Source: Pedobacter foliorum
GTDB lineage: Bacteria; Bacteroidota; Bacteroidia; Sphingobacteriales; Sphingobacteriaceae
Length of the DNA: 64,000 nt
Direction: 5' to 3'
Assembly: GCF_013266735.1 (NCBI RefSeq)
Contig: NZ_JABSNU010000005.1
Coordinates: 62,001 to 126,000 of the forward strand
The position numbers were made by a program, and so were the translations under genes. Within the stretch, counting starts at the first letter, position 1; each line of letters begins with the position of its first letter. The notes below the pieces were generated by a model. It saw only the letters and a list, made by a program, of their open reading frames with translations. It had not been told where the DNA came from and made no database searches. Below are positions 19,601 through 28,453 of the stretch, one piece after another.

Positions 19601-21026
19601 TATTGCTGCGGTAACCCTGGTGAGCAACGGCGAACAGTATGTTGATTTTGCAGCCAATTCTAAAAGTATTAAGGCTTTTAGTCTGATAGATTTTCAGCCA
19701 CTCATGATCGAATCATCGAATAACGATTTTACGATAATGGGTAATGTGGATTTGGGTATTCCAAGGGTACAATCCTTTTACGGGGGCTTTAAATACAGTT
19801 CTGTAACTAATGTTGTTCCTGAATTTAAGGCCGTTAAGTTTGATATTGGAAAAGGATATGTGGTATTTGAATCGCCTGTAAAAGCTAAAAAAACATTAAC
19901 CGACGGACGTTTTGAATTTGAGGGTACAGTATCCGAGCCCAACGGTCAGCTGAATCCAATTAATGTTTCATTGGTTCGCGATTTAAATTCTACGATTATT
20001 TCGCAGCTTGGTGTGAATACATTTGATTACGGTTCGGGTACAACAATGGATGTCAGCAATGCGACTACCAGTGTGTTAGCAAAAGACAAGGACTGGGATT
20101 ACCTCACTTTTACAGGCAGAATGAGGAATGGAGGAAAGCCGATGGAAGATTTCCAAAATGACAATCCGATTCCCTTTAAGGTTTATGGAGAGATTGCTTG
20201 CGATGACGGTGAGCTTTCGGTAAATAGCATTGGAACTCCTTTCGGACAAATGCGATTGGTATTCAACTGGCCTAAGAAAGAACTGATGGGGAACCTTCAG
20301 ATTAAGGATCTGGATTTTGGTGGGGTAAAGATGACGGGAGAGGCCGAGGTAGCAATGGGTGCAAACGGATTTTACATGTTTGCCGCTGGTAATGTGAATT
20401 TCGGTGTAACTCCATTCAGCCCTGTAAGGGCAGGACTGCTGATCGGAAGGTACAAGAAGCTGCCTAAAAATGTGTTTTTCAGAGCCATCCAGTTTAACAG
20501 AAATAATAAAGATTTGCCGGTGCCCGTTTGTGGTACTGAGTATGATTTTAAAGGGATGTTTGTATCCGGAAGAAAAGATTTGTTTGAACCATTTGATTTT
20601 AAAATGGATCTGCCGCCGTTATTTCCATTATTAAGTGTGGGTCTTTCGGCCGAGGTTGGAGTTGATGCCTCCCTATTCTTAAATTTTGCCAGTACGCCAG
20701 AAATCACCCTCTCAGTTGGGGCATTTGGAAGTGTGGCTATTTCTGCTGCATCAATTACCGGAACTTCAGCTTCTGGTTCAATTAACGTAGATGTTACAGG
20801 AAGAGTAACTTATAGCAATGCTTTCAAAGCCACTTTCTTTTCAGGATTAAAGCTTGGTTATTCTGTAACACAGAAAATTCCTTTATTGCCGGATATTCAT
20901 AAATCAGGTAGTTTGGAACTCTCTGCCCAGGCAACTTTTGATACCTCAGCCAAAGATGCAGTGAGCTTTAAACTCTCTACATCTAGTGCAACTGCTATAA
21001 AATGTGGCGAGGCCATTAAACAATAA
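13656..21026 (+). CDS. Giant secreted TANFOR-domain protein (cassette 1, gene 3)
   Basis: A 2456-aa exported protein with signal peptide ending MVFAQ. Residues about 36-175 match the TANFOR pattern (VPPYSPYYADY ... LPEGNYSFCLQALDY ... CTNISI). A fibronectin-like domain follows (about 180-295, PGKKYAWRVQAVDPSG). Carboxypeptidase-regulatory-like beta-sandwiches appear near 1200-1275, 1450-1480 and 1530-1600 (VSLNGAPVGGAEVYINNGG). The C-terminal about 800 residues are long alternating beta-strands, ending in a glycine- and alanine-rich strand series near 2270-2420. No protease, hydrolase or T9SS C-terminal sorting motif was seen. The N-terminus is paralogous to the giant at 35549-41848. A surface scaffold or envelope-spanning role is plausible but unproven. 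Confidence 0.75.
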   Translation: MNKLSLIKVSKRTITILAALIFMSSMVFAQATNSVNITVNIVPPYSPYYADYSGSNAGKVLLILQNLTNTQKTIKLAGQLEGDNGIKISTRSNYVPLQAIVLNPNETKQLNGLALKDIFDINTLNVYGVDKVKIIQTSRLPEGNYSFCLQALDYNNNQLLSASAPLGCTNISIAYPEPPILIWPQNSSAVPPVNPTVINFNWTNPGTVPMGTQYIIQMAAMPDNVAKDPNQLLNETSFPLLSQTVNGFSYNYTIGNLGLQPGKKYAWRVQAVDPSGKVVFKNNGFSAASVFLYGEQLPATQMLAVNQMKEISILIPTPDSMGKKIDVNNKQALYLRWKLINSDVDITSTPNRTRGRNGAPRMVNTSIEGTYVPMKYTIEIRDKATNKVVDNREALDMFYYTEKADSPPVFVNGRAYDFYIKAYSIKQPQNATSDKTAINIPSASHSMKDYTEIAGESKKGSFIYNKIPDTTATQKYMILAGTVKYKFDQYPEVYPVSGTLQLTRYYRQLSEDGKTVIKDNIAPGATEQTKFVVNVTKDGLFNAVVPAITPPKGLITCYRIDYPANNYYSSPEKVIELRNLSVGNVEVGEYISNVYSYNLNLHITKGYKQKYSKKNVATVSEAIGGLKVLLYRLTKGPEVPRYEGQDTSLNVSLAKDKDVMPPAVLVASGITKVSNIPNAYNEAVVSFNHLLCAINANDLYWIKVYDPKSNTVVINTPFNFRRPQKTLAPPVRYYTSYETLSDYSYLVEKNLTWTTEEAPVASVKGRLLYRYSDGISGAKPLANKVISLKPFIVLQAPGSNKTYALPLSKSDFLNLDGRDEPTPEDKKLFGYINGFNEGGSHPVTTNADGSFEFKDIPLWDSVFVSKGMYNFFFPFPSIPEPEKTNPAGSTLKDLWMAGILGNKDDADALAKAFKKMVEEDSKNPVRDEFDPQKIGNMTTIKEGVDITKKATTKRGGQLNTVENNSGGYQITNVQANVVKAVVTIKSNILKKGPAEIEEMSNTEVPLKDVPKGISAPAPCNAKVVYRIVVQDEDVYCSPDNNIEINPLQSLDAGILYSTVRTMRVKARVFRADEYVKEQGINNKQVLSIPAHLYNKFLVPGLKGEGETLHAPKDNNKMLLDKAVTEKEGITFNHLIKNSDYVLKAIIDEEANNSTSYQASDLTFNFRSPEKDVTTQLGKTFLFNDDFKEEEFDVDLKLQPDLPIIAGRVLNAIGTKGIASANVTLLVNVAMPSPFNPAYLIPTPVPISVPVDKNGYFSYKSSLFSGSEIRVIVGASGYKPLAQNDSTKTGIYDFNVSKMQNGQKVFKNLYFMPAASIKGNVINAKKEHIPALYKIEDIDYIEETIPECNVGQSVQSASNTSGKIIGNTSISGAMQKKVNSSHLAFLDKLTSSCKETFEAFTPMGAPAKLIIIPNDLKYFNDTLSIAKVTDVYNLWNFERVLTTREHRIEFEVTGPNKKPVKDAKIQILDKVLYTNMFGRVRVNFMNISESNFTVRITPPEGQNYIEREFTFTNEETKNFVTKSIKLSEGLVIGGTVSLNGAPVGGAEVYINNGGGTLIKTLTGNNGVYHLEGIRPVVGRARRSMVTIHVSGPARSSGTVLAQKQTIAVEDTQTANFDLTLLEDVNIRSLLGYDVAITTATPTADGYKLSGELNLGKAEGDFKVPDADLRIGFTDIEVKTSGRDDKGLFTVEPKGDIVLDNSVFKARFKDAYNARIMSNPDEDGMILKKLSPGTGVLNVHAKIVDNSFYFPSSYLAFKGSEFYFATNKGQLSNAIDAFSTEKNFTSPTYYFTNKDKGAIQFSLLQFPASTLPLETYFANGKIRLLPVITPSGINTLGTPLSINLPEILIDKTSVSQINGKAPLEFKLDTKWTVVVPKWEFSTEEAGIVALKNSANSIKTGVLDIPFSTFRLRNDILLIDNAKLNSINLGGIIPLNVSTETESTFGLDQKIGADLGKHYILRLLGKGGVAAGSIPKLTGFDKGIDIAAVTLVSNGEQYVDFAANSKSIKAFSLIDFQPLMIESSNNDFTIMGNVDLGIPRVQSFYGGFKYSSVTNVVPEFKAVKFDIGKGYVVFESPVKAKKTLTDGRFEFEGTVSEPNGQLNPINVSLVRDLNSTIISQLGVNTFDYGSGTTMDVSNATTSVLAKDKDWDYLTFTGRMRNGGKPMEDFQNDNPIPFKVYGEIACDDGELSVNSIGTPFGQMRLVFNWPKKELMGNLQIKDLDFGGVKMTGEAEVAMGANGFYMFAAGNVNFGVTPFSPVRAGLLIGRYKKLPKNVFFRAIQFNRNNKDLPVPVCGTEYDFKGMFVSGRKDLFEPFDFKMDLPPLFPLLSVGLSAEVGVDASLFLNFASTPEITLSVGAFGSVAISAASITGTSASGSINVDVTGRVTYSNAFKATFFSGLKLGYSVTQKIPLLPDIHKSGSLELSAQATFDTSAKDAVSFKLSTSSATAIKCGEAIKQ

Positions 21027-21050
21027 TATTGATTTTTAAGATTGATAACC

Positions 21051-23030
21051 ATGAAAAAGATACTAATCACCCTTTGCTTCTTAATATCGGGAGCTTTGCT
21101 AGCTGCAAATGCGCAAGAGGCTAAAACTGCAGCCTCGGGTATTTACATTGATCTAGGTAAGGTAATTCCAAAACACACAAGCTACTCCATCAGTAGGAAA
21201 GCCGCAGACAGTACAACCTGGACAGAATTAGCAAACCTTAGTTTTCAACCAGATTCTGCGGTGTTTTTTGCCGCGCTGCGTGGGGCAGGAGCCAAGTATC
21301 CTACTTTTCAGATGCCTGATAAGCGCTTTTTTGCCAATATATGGAAGGTGGTTCTTGCAGCCGAGATTACCGACTCTTTATTTTATTATGGTAGCACACC
21401 AGCCTTTAAAGAAGCATTAGGTGCAGCATATTACGATGGAACAGCCAGACCAAACGTAAATTATGAATATAAAATCAGGCAAACCGGGAACAAAGGAACT
21501 ATACTTCTTGAGGAAAAGACTGTTTCAGCAAAGTATCCACAAGAAAAGGTAATAGACTATCAGTTGGTTACCCGGAGTATTGAACCCTTTAAGCAAAGCC
21601 AGGTACTTAAATATTACAGTAATGGCATTCATCAGCCGGCAGGCATTACTTTGATGCGTAGTGTGTATATGCAAACTGCTTTTGAACCGCTTGCCGTTTA
21701 TACCGGGATTACTCATCAGTCTGATTCTGTTATTTATCTGGCTGTAGATACTTTGATTAAGCCACGGACGGTCTATCAGTATGTTGCCATTCCCTTTGAT
21801 GATCTCGGAAATCCTGGTTTACCATCAGATACCATCAGAGTTTCTACTACCACACTGAATAATACAGCATTTGTTGATAAAGTGAAAACGGAAAGCCTGG
21901 AAAAAGAGAGTGCCATAAAGCTGAGCTGGAAACTAAACAATACACCTCATCTAACCTCTATCAATATCTACAGATCTGAGTCGTACGACGGGGCAGATTA
22001 TGTGGAAATTGGAACAGTAGCCGCAACAGATACGGTCTTTTTAGATAAAAAAGTTCATCCTGTAAAGAATTATTTTTACAGTTTACAGCCCAACACCATT
22101 TTTGGCCCAGGCGCATTGTCTGTAAGATTTTCTGGGATGTTAAAGGCAAATAAAAAAGCTGCGGTGCCTACAGACTTTAAGGCAGAGGCTGAAAACGGAA
22201 AGGTGAAGCTGAGCTGGAAAAGGCCTGAGTTTTACACCCGTGGGTATTATATCTATCGCCGGAAAAGCAACACGGATTCCCTTAAACAGGTTTCGGAACT
22301 TATTGTTACAGATAGTGCGCAGGTCACTTATTACGACACAACAGAGGTAACTCAAAATGCGCTATCGTATTCATATGCGATTAAGGCGGTCAATACCTCT
22401 TATGATATCAGTGGTTTTTCAGAAGTGATTTCTGTTGCCACACCTGGTAAGGTAAAGTTAAATACACCCTTAACGGTAAAGACCCGCGTTATTGATGATC
22501 AGGTGATGATTTTCTGGGATAATAAATCAGATAAAAACGCATTGGGTTACTTTCTGTTTAAAAGAGTTTACAAGGACAAAGATCCTGTGGAATTTACTCA
22601 GATCAATAGTTTGCCTTTAAATGCTTCATTCAATTATTATAATGATACGGCTACCGTAAAGGGGAGTATTTATGAATATGCGATACAATCAGTTAGTACC
22701 AATGGGCAGCTAAGCACTATGAGTGCACCGGTGAAAGTGGATGTTTTGGGTAAACGACTGCTGCCGGCAGGTGGTTTGCAGGTTTTAGCTGAAGACAGGT
22801 CGGTAATTATTTCATGGGATGTTACCGAGCAGGAAGAGGTAACAGGCTATAAGATTTATCGTTTACATGCTGATAATAAGGTGCTGCTTGCCGCTTTAGA
22901 AAAAGGAGCAGACTTTTATGAGGATAAAGACCCAGGAACAAAACAGCTAAATACATATGTGATAACCTGTACTTCGAAGGATAGAGAAAGTGAAGAAAGT
23001 ATACCTGTAAGTATAAGGATGAAACAATAG
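21051..23030 (+). CDS. Secreted fibronectin type III-like protein (cassette 1, gene 4)
   Basis: A 659-aa protein starting at ATG 21051; an upstream TTG at 21042 is less likely. The signal peptide ends near LAANAQ. Several fibronectin-III-like domains fill the second half, each with a core such as KLSWKLNN, KLSWKRPEF, MIFWDNKSDK or IISWDVTEQEE followed by GYxIYR. The first about 200 residues are a separate exported domain of unknown type. It begins 24 bp after the giant gene and closes the cassette, matching position 4 of cassette 2. Such domains usually mediate protein-protein or protein-glycan contacts on the surface. No catalytic domain is present. Confidence 0.75.
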   Translation: MKKILITLCFLISGALLAANAQEAKTAASGIYIDLGKVIPKHTSYSISRKAADSTTWTELANLSFQPDSAVFFAALRGAGAKYPTFQMPDKRFFANIWKVVLAAEITDSLFYYGSTPAFKEALGAAYYDGTARPNVNYEYKIRQTGNKGTILLEEKTVSAKYPQEKVIDYQLVTRSIEPFKQSQVLKYYSNGIHQPAGITLMRSVYMQTAFEPLAVYTGITHQSDSVIYLAVDTLIKPRTVYQYVAIPFDDLGNPGLPSDTIRVSTTTLNNTAFVDKVKTESLEKESAIKLSWKLNNTPHLTSINIYRSESYDGADYVEIGTVAATDTVFLDKKVHPVKNYFYSLQPNTIFGPGALSVRFSGMLKANKKAAVPTDFKAEAENGKVKLSWKRPEFYTRGYYIYRRKSNTDSLKQVSELIVTDSAQVTYYDTTEVTQNALSYSYAIKAVNTSYDISGFSEVISVATPGKVKLNTPLTVKTRVIDDQVMIFWDNKSDKNALGYFLFKRVYKDKDPVEFTQINSLPLNASFNYYNDTATVKGSIYEYAIQSVSTNGQLSTMSAPVKVDVLGKRLLPAGGLQVLAEDRSVIISWDVTEQEEVTGYKIYRLHADNKVLLAALEKGADFYEDKDPGTKQLNTYVITCTSKDRESEESIPVSIRMKQ

Positions 23031-23076
23031 TATAAAAGTTATATAAGGATAATACCGATTTCAATTAAGTATGTCT

Positions 23077-24513
23077 TTACTGATTTCTGCTTAGATCCTC
23101 TGCTACAAAATCAATCCATTTGTTAGGAGGAAGATGGTTGAGGCTTGTTTCAGGCTGGAATCCTTTGCCATTGATTGGAGCGGTATCTGTCCAGGATGCT
23201 TTCGTATTAGGAATAACAAGGTAGAATTCGCTGAATGGAAGTTTTGTTTCCTCCGACATACCCATGTAATCCATCATTCCATAGGTATGCGTACCGTATC
23301 TTTTTATCTTTTTGCTTTGTCTGGAAACGTAAAAGAAAAATTCAGTTGAGCTTCCTCCCAAGTCATCGAAGATAAGGGCAATATTGCGTGGACTTTTGGC
23401 AATGGAATCAGTTGTCAGAAGCATAGAGGGGATAGGGTAAAATGTTGCTTTGGATTGTGGGATTTCCAGGTAAGCTTTTTTATTGGCCGCAATAAGTTCT
23501 GGAGTATAGTTTTTTTTCAAAGAGGGATCCGTTGGGGGATTGTCCAGGAATGATTTTATTCTTGGCAGAGTACGCTTTTTGTTCTCTTCTGAAAGTCTTA
23601 GCACGGATGGACCTTGGTCGATAGGGTTGGTATAAAAATAAGGCATCAGGTAAAACCAGCCTGAGTTTCCGCCTGCATTCCCCCTAAGGTCAACGATAAG
23701 GTTCTCGCTGCTCCTGATTAAGGAGTCATTTTTGGTGATGATTTCCCGGATTTTATTATCGTTGTTAAATGAGGCTATTCTCAGCAAGGTAGTTTTGTCA
23801 TTGAGCTTTGAAATGCCAAGTCCGAAATTATAGTTTTTCCAGGTAGACAGCTCAGTTTTTTCTGTGCTGCTCATAGGTGTCGGATATTCTCTGCCCCAGA
23901 TTTCGAAGTTCCAGAGGAAGAGCAATCCACCTCTAACGCGCACAGGATAGTCTGGTGTGATCCAGTTGTATTTATCAAAGGTGTATCCCTTAGCAGTTTT
24001 GGTGATGGTGCTGTAAACGAGCCCCTTTGGAAGCTTTACATCATTGCTTTTTATGATGATGGCCTGATATACATTTTTTGTTTTGGGAATGATGGCAAAC
24101 TTTATACTAGAGTCTGGGTTGGTCCAAATGCCTTCAACTGATCCTGGTTTTATTTTGCTGTAAGTACTACGGAATTGTGCTTCTGTGATTTGATGATATT
24201 CTTTATTGCTATCGTCGTTTATGGCATACTCAAAATCGAAGTGTTTGTCATTGAAATAACTGACGTATGCTTTGATGATCTTAAAGCATGCTATAGGATT
24301 GGATGTTCCAGTAGCATCTTTTTTTAGTTTTTTTACTAAGGTTTTATATTTAGATATCGTTTTGTCGGTAACTGCTGATGGAAAGCCTGCGTAGTTTATT
24401 TCTGTTTTTTCGATGACTTTGTCCAGGTTCTCCAGGCAGTTGCAGTTTTTTTGTTGGGAAAAGATATTTGTAGTCAATGCCAACATGAAAAAGGTCAGGT
24501 AGATTTTGTTCAT
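23077..24513 (-). CDS. S41 family peptidase
   Basis: A 478-aa exported protein (signal peptide ends NIFSQ). The C-terminal half is an S41/tail-specific-protease domain: VDLRGNAGGNSGW resembles the conserved LRxNxGG block, and ALIFDDLGGSSTEFF carries the probable nucleophile serine at 388 or 389. No PDZ domain is obvious. S41 enzymes of this tricorn-like type degrade exported proteins in the periplasm or at the surface. It lies 45 bp downstream of the heme-fusion gene on the same strand, so the two may be cotranscribed. It is convergent with the cassette 1 Fn3 gene. The substrate is unknown. Confidence 0.85.
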   Translation of the reverse strand: MNKIYLTFFMLALTTNIFSQQKNCNCLENLDKVIEKTEINYAGFPSAVTDKTISKYKTLVKKLKKDATGTSNPIACFKIIKAYVSYFNDKHFDFEYAINDDSNKEYHQITEAQFRSTYSKIKPGSVEGIWTNPDSSIKFAIIPKTKNVYQAIIIKSNDVKLPKGLVYSTITKTAKGYTFDKYNWITPDYPVRVRGGLLFLWNFEIWGREYPTPMSSTEKTELSTWKNYNFGLGISKLNDKTTLLRIASFNNDNKIREIITKNDSLIRSSENLIVDLRGNAGGNSGWFYLMPYFYTNPIDQGPSVLRLSEENKKRTLPRIKSFLDNPPTDPSLKKNYTPELIAANKKAYLEIPQSKATFYPIPSMLLTTDSIAKSPRNIALIFDDLGGSSTEFFFYVSRQSKKIKRYGTHTYGMMDYMGMSEETKLPFSEFYLVIPNTKASWTDTAPINGKGFQPETSLNHLPPNKWIDFVAEDLSRNQ

Positions 24514-24558
24514 ATGATTTGTTTTATTTATATGCCTCCGCTTGTGATAAAAAGACCA

Positions 24559-27500
24559 TCACTTAGATTTGCTTAAAAAACCTACCAGATCGATGATCTC
24601 CGTATTGCTCAAAGTCTCGAATAATCCATTCGGCATCATAGAAACAGGCATCACCTCTCTCGACTGGATGTTGGATTTGTTGATCACTGCAGCTTCCTGA
24701 CCTACAATACGCATGGTAATCTGGCGCTCATTTTCGGCTATGATATTACCTGAGTATACCCTGCCATCACGTGAGGTGATTACCACTAGTTTATAGTCAT
24801 CCTGTATCTCACCACTGGGCTCCAGTACGTTGAATAACAGGTAGTCAACTTTAGATCGGTTCGAACCAGTCAGATCCGGACCGATAATACCGCCTTCACC
24901 ATACATCTTGTGGCAACTACCGCAGGTCCGTTTAAATAGGAGTTGACCTTTGCTAAGGCTAGCTTTTTCCAGTGCCTTTGGTGTGAGCAGTTCACGATAC
25001 TTCTTGTAAGCCAGTTCATTGGATGGAAGCTGATCTATAGGCCCCCAGATCTCTACAAAACCACTACCTACAACTCTTCTTAGTTGTCTTGCCACACTTG
25101 CAGGTACATCACGTTTTTCTATGGTTTTATTTTTTATAGCCTGAGCCAGCATCCAGCCCGATCGCGATCTTGAAGCAAGTGTTTCAATTGCAGTAGCCTT
25201 GTCTTTCTCATTGAACTGCGGGTACTTTTTTAACAGCAGCTGCGCGATGTGTTCATCGTCAAAATTGGCTATCGAACGGATTGCATCGGAGCGGAGTTCA
25301 TTGTCGTCCAGTAATGCTGGGAAATCTTTAAGTAATTCAATTCTCTGCTGAGCCGACAATGCCAGTAGAGCTTTACGACGGTCGCTAACGCCGGCATTTT
25401 TATTTCTGAGTGTATTAAAATATTGCGAGGCAGCTTCAGTATCCCCAAAGTACTGGGCTATTTCCAGCGATAGTAATTTATTTCTTTCGCCCTGCGACTG
25501 CAGTTTTGCGTAGGTTGTTTTCCAGTCTGGGGGAGTTTTCAGGTCTGTCCGGCCCTCTAGTCCATCCCGCATTCCGGTTACCATTGCGGTATCCGCGTTT
25601 TGCTTTGTGCCTAGCCAGGTTACCAGCGTATTTGTGGCATCTGCGTCTGTGGCTCTTCTTGCAGTAAATTTTTTAATCATACTGAGGTTTCCTTCAGCGG
25701 CTAGGTTCAGGGCACGTTTGGTGTCTTTTGAAACCAGAGGCTCTATACCATACCAAAGCATTTTTGGTAGGTTATGATCCTGTTCATCTTCTCCATGTTT
25801 AACCAATGCGGCAGCCAGGTCCCAGCGCTTATCTGCACTGATTCGCTGTAATGCGGCAGCCAGATACAAACGTACAACAGGAGAATTCTCTGATTTTGCA
25901 ATTTCTCCGAATTTATGAATGGTGGCATTTGATGGTTCAGCGTCTTGGCTCAGGAACTGAATCGCCCAGCCACGGATGTATTCGTTTTTGTCGTTTAATG
26001 CAGCCGTTAATTGATCAGTGCTTAGGGCATTGCACACATAAAGTGTCCACATGGCTCTTAGGCGATAATTTGTTTCCTGATTGCCTGCATATATGCTGTT
26101 CAATGCATCAAAGGCTCCTTTTTTCACTTTACCTTTTGCCGCACGGTTTTGAAGGATAAGTCGCGCTCGTCTTGAGTGCCAGTCGCTCTTGCTCGTTTGT
26201 AGTTCCACCAGTTGTTTATCGCTAAGTTTATTCAGGTCAGTATAGCGATTCCTGAAGTTTTCAGCATTGCTCTCTTTGGGTGAAACGCGAAATATTCGGC
26301 CGGTTTCCTTGTTCAATACGGAACCACCGCAGATATCTGCATCATGCCAGTCTAACACATACAAACTACCATCAGGCCCTACAGAGGTACTAAAACCTAC
26401 CCATTGTGCATTGTTTGCAGCCATCAGGTCTTCACCATGTGACCCTGTAAAGCCTGAACCCTTAGGTTTTAAAATATCGGTAAGTATGGCGTGTTCATGA
26501 ATATTGGCCATAAATATTCTGCCTTGTTGATCGCGGGGGAAGGCATCAGACTGATAAATACTCGCACCGCCGTGTGCCGAACGGTGACTGTGATCGGCAA
26601 TGGTTTTGATATCTGTGTAGGTATAAGGATTGAAATGCTGTCCGCCCTGTCTGTGATAAATGCCTCCCGGAATTACATACCAGAGATGAGGAATAACGCA
26701 GGCTGTGATAAAAATCTGGCCATTTGCATCATAGTCGATTCCCCATGGATTACTAAAACCATGTGCTACTACTTCGAACTTATCCTTAATAGGGTGGTAA
26801 CGCCAAACTCCGCCGTTGATATCTACGCCTTCGCCTTTTAAAATTTCGTCATCCGGAAATGGCTCTTTATGGCTGTAAAGTTTTCCCTTTCCTGTAGGTT
26901 TACGTATACGGGATGGTGTTGCAAAGCCTTGACAGCCATATAGCCATCCGTCTGGCCCCCAGTGAAAACTGTTCATGGTTTCATGCCTGTCGCGGATACC
27001 CCATCCGGTAAGCCTCACCTCAATATCTTTCATGTCGGCCTTATCATCGTTGTCGCGGTCTGGTATAAATAATAAATTGGGCGGTGCTCCAATAAATACT
27101 CCGTCAAAACCTACAGCCATTGCAGCAGGGAAGGGGATACCATCGGCGAAAACTTTTTTAGTATCGGCCTTGCCATCATGATCCGTATCTTCAAGGATCA
27201 GAATCCTGCTATTGCCATCATTTGAAAAACCCGAAGAACGGGATTCATAATCCCGGTTTTCTGCAACCCATAAACGGCCTTTGTCATCCCAACAAAATGC
27301 CATAGGCTGGGTAATCATGGGTTCAGAGGCGTAAACATTTGCCATAAATCCATCTTTTAGGGTCATTGCTTTTACAGCCTCTTCAGGACTCAGGAATTTT
27401 GCATCCATTCCTTCTTTTTTAGCCAGCGCCCAAAGGTCAACTGTCGCCCACGAAGGGTCTTTTCCGGCAAATTTTGCCCAGGCATTATTGATCTGAATGT

Positions 27501-28356
27501 CATTGAATTCACCGGTGTAGATGATCAGCTGATGTTTGATCGTTTCTGTTTCGCCTTTTTTTAACATCCAGTCGGCATCATGAACTCGTACAGGACCAAC
27601 ACCCAGTTGTTCGTCAACCCGCCATTTTTGCGGATAGCCTTTGTTTTCAGGATGATCCAATATGGTTATGTGCGCCCTGTCATCGCGGCCATCTGTCTTT
27701 ATACCTACATCTACCCATGTTGATGGCTGACCTTCAGCTTTTTGGTTGTGCTGACGGGCGGCATTAATCACTTCTCCATCTATTCCGGGTTTCCATGGCA
27801 TTCTTAAAAACAACCCGCCATAAGGATATTTACCTACTTTAAGATCTGTTTTAGCTTCTCCTTTCCAGTCTAGAGTCAATAAGAATTTGCCGCTACTCTG
27901 TTCCATGCTCCAGTTTTGCGTTTCGGTCATTATCGGTACGCCTTTGTCATCCAAAAGATCATATACCGTTTGCCATTTTACCATTGTTCCTGATTTCTCT
28001 ATAACTCTGGCTGCCACACGCTTCCAGTACCCATTACCCGGATTGGCAAAATAATTACGCCCATTTACATCTGTTAAACCCCAGTAGAGCCCGGTTTGGT
28101 GCTTGTGGTGTTCAGGACTGAATTCTGTAAGCGTACTTTTGCCGTCGGGCGATGCGATGGGGTGTATATACGGGCGGAAATCTTCACCGGCATTTTGTGT
28201 AAGTATGATTTGTTTCGTATCTGTCCTCTGGATGGTTATTGTTCCTGATTTTTCGTCCTGTATTGCTTCCAACCTGACTTCATCAGTCTTTAGGTTTTTA
28301 GGGCTGAACCATAAAATGAACAATAGCGTAATTAATAGAAGTATGGACTTCAGCAT
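24559..28356 (-). CDS. DUF6807 / PVC-type dehydrogenase / HEAT / heme-binding CxxCH fusion protein
   Basis: A 1265-aa exported multidomain protein. Residues about 30-300 resemble DUF6807 (PmoA-like) with EHHKHQTGLYWG and HDADWMLKKGE. About 330-720 is the membrane-bound dehydrogenase-like beta-propeller (TIGR02604 type: MAFCWDDKGRLWVAENRDY, GDxGWLYGCQG pattern). HEAT-like helices span about 740-1090. The C-terminal heme domain (TIGR02603 type) has CGSCH at 1145-1149, GPDLTGSNR and a distal Met (VMPVSMMP). These proteins are thought to oxidise sugars or related compounds in the periplasm and pass electrons to cytochromes; the substrate is unknown. Fusion of DUF6807 to this core in one chain is notable. 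Confidence 0.85.
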   Translation of the reverse strand: MLKSILLLITLLFILWFSPKNLKTDEVRLEAIQDEKSGTITIQRTDTKQIILTQNAGEDFRPYIHPIASPDGKSTLTEFSPEHHKHQTGLYWGLTDVNGRNYFANPGNGYWKRVAARVIEKSGTMVKWQTVYDLLDDKGVPIMTETQNWSMEQSSGKFLLTLDWKGEAKTDLKVGKYPYGGLFLRMPWKPGIDGEVINAARQHNQKAEGQPSTWVDVGIKTDGRDDRAHITILDHPENKGYPQKWRVDEQLGVGPVRVHDADWMLKKGETETIKHQLIIYTGEFNDIQINNAWAKFAGKDPSWATVDLWALAKKEGMDAKFLSPEEAVKAMTLKDGFMANVYASEPMITQPMAFCWDDKGRLWVAENRDYESRSSGFSNDGNSRILILEDTDHDGKADTKKVFADGIPFPAAMAVGFDGVFIGAPPNLLFIPDRDNDDKADMKDIEVRLTGWGIRDRHETMNSFHWGPDGWLYGCQGFATPSRIRKPTGKGKLYSHKEPFPDDEILKGEGVDINGGVWRYHPIKDKFEVVAHGFSNPWGIDYDANGQIFITACVIPHLWYVIPGGIYHRQGGQHFNPYTYTDIKTIADHSHRSAHGGASIYQSDAFPRDQQGRIFMANIHEHAILTDILKPKGSGFTGSHGEDLMAANNAQWVGFSTSVGPDGSLYVLDWHDADICGGSVLNKETGRIFRVSPKESNAENFRNRYTDLNKLSDKQLVELQTSKSDWHSRRARLILQNRAAKGKVKKGAFDALNSIYAGNQETNYRLRAMWTLYVCNALSTDQLTAALNDKNEYIRGWAIQFLSQDAEPSNATIHKFGEIAKSENSPVVRLYLAAALQRISADKRWDLAAALVKHGEDEQDHNLPKMLWYGIEPLVSKDTKRALNLAAEGNLSMIKKFTARRATDADATNTLVTWLGTKQNADTAMVTGMRDGLEGRTDLKTPPDWKTTYAKLQSQGERNKLLSLEIAQYFGDTEAASQYFNTLRNKNAGVSDRRKALLALSAQQRIELLKDFPALLDDNELRSDAIRSIANFDDEHIAQLLLKKYPQFNEKDKATAIETLASRSRSGWMLAQAIKNKTIEKRDVPASVARQLRRVVGSGFVEIWGPIDQLPSNELAYKKYRELLTPKALEKASLSKGQLLFKRTCGSCHKMYGEGGIIGPDLTGSNRSKVDYLLFNVLEPSGEIQDDYKLVVITSRDGRVYSGNIIAENERQITMRIVGQEAAVINKSNIQSREVMPVSMMPNGLFETLSNTEIIDLVGFLSKSK

Positions 28357-28369
28357 GGCGTTTCTGGTT

Positions 28370-28377
28370 TACATTTG
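28370..28377 (+). promoter_or_regulatory. Candidate Bacteroidota -7 box (TACATTTG)
   Basis: TACATTTG fits the TAnnTTTG consensus of the Bacteroidota primary sigma factor. It lies 77 bp before the preferred ATG at 28454 of the receptor-like gene. No convincing TTTG -33 box precedes it, because that stretch is inside the divergent gene's start. Confidence 0.3.
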
Positions 28378-28453
28378 GTTATTCTAAAGATATGTATTTC
28401 AGGTTATATACAATATGAAATTGTATTATTGCAGAAATTCTATCCATTATTTC

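Noticed and set aside
13656-21026. Type IX secretion cargo
   Set aside because: No C-terminal sorting domain was visible in either giant; they end without the usual beta-sandwich and conserved Lys-rich end.
26267-26841. Plus-strand ORFs inside the 1265-aa fusion gene
   Set aside because: These are shadow frames opposite a well-supported coding region with recognisable domains.
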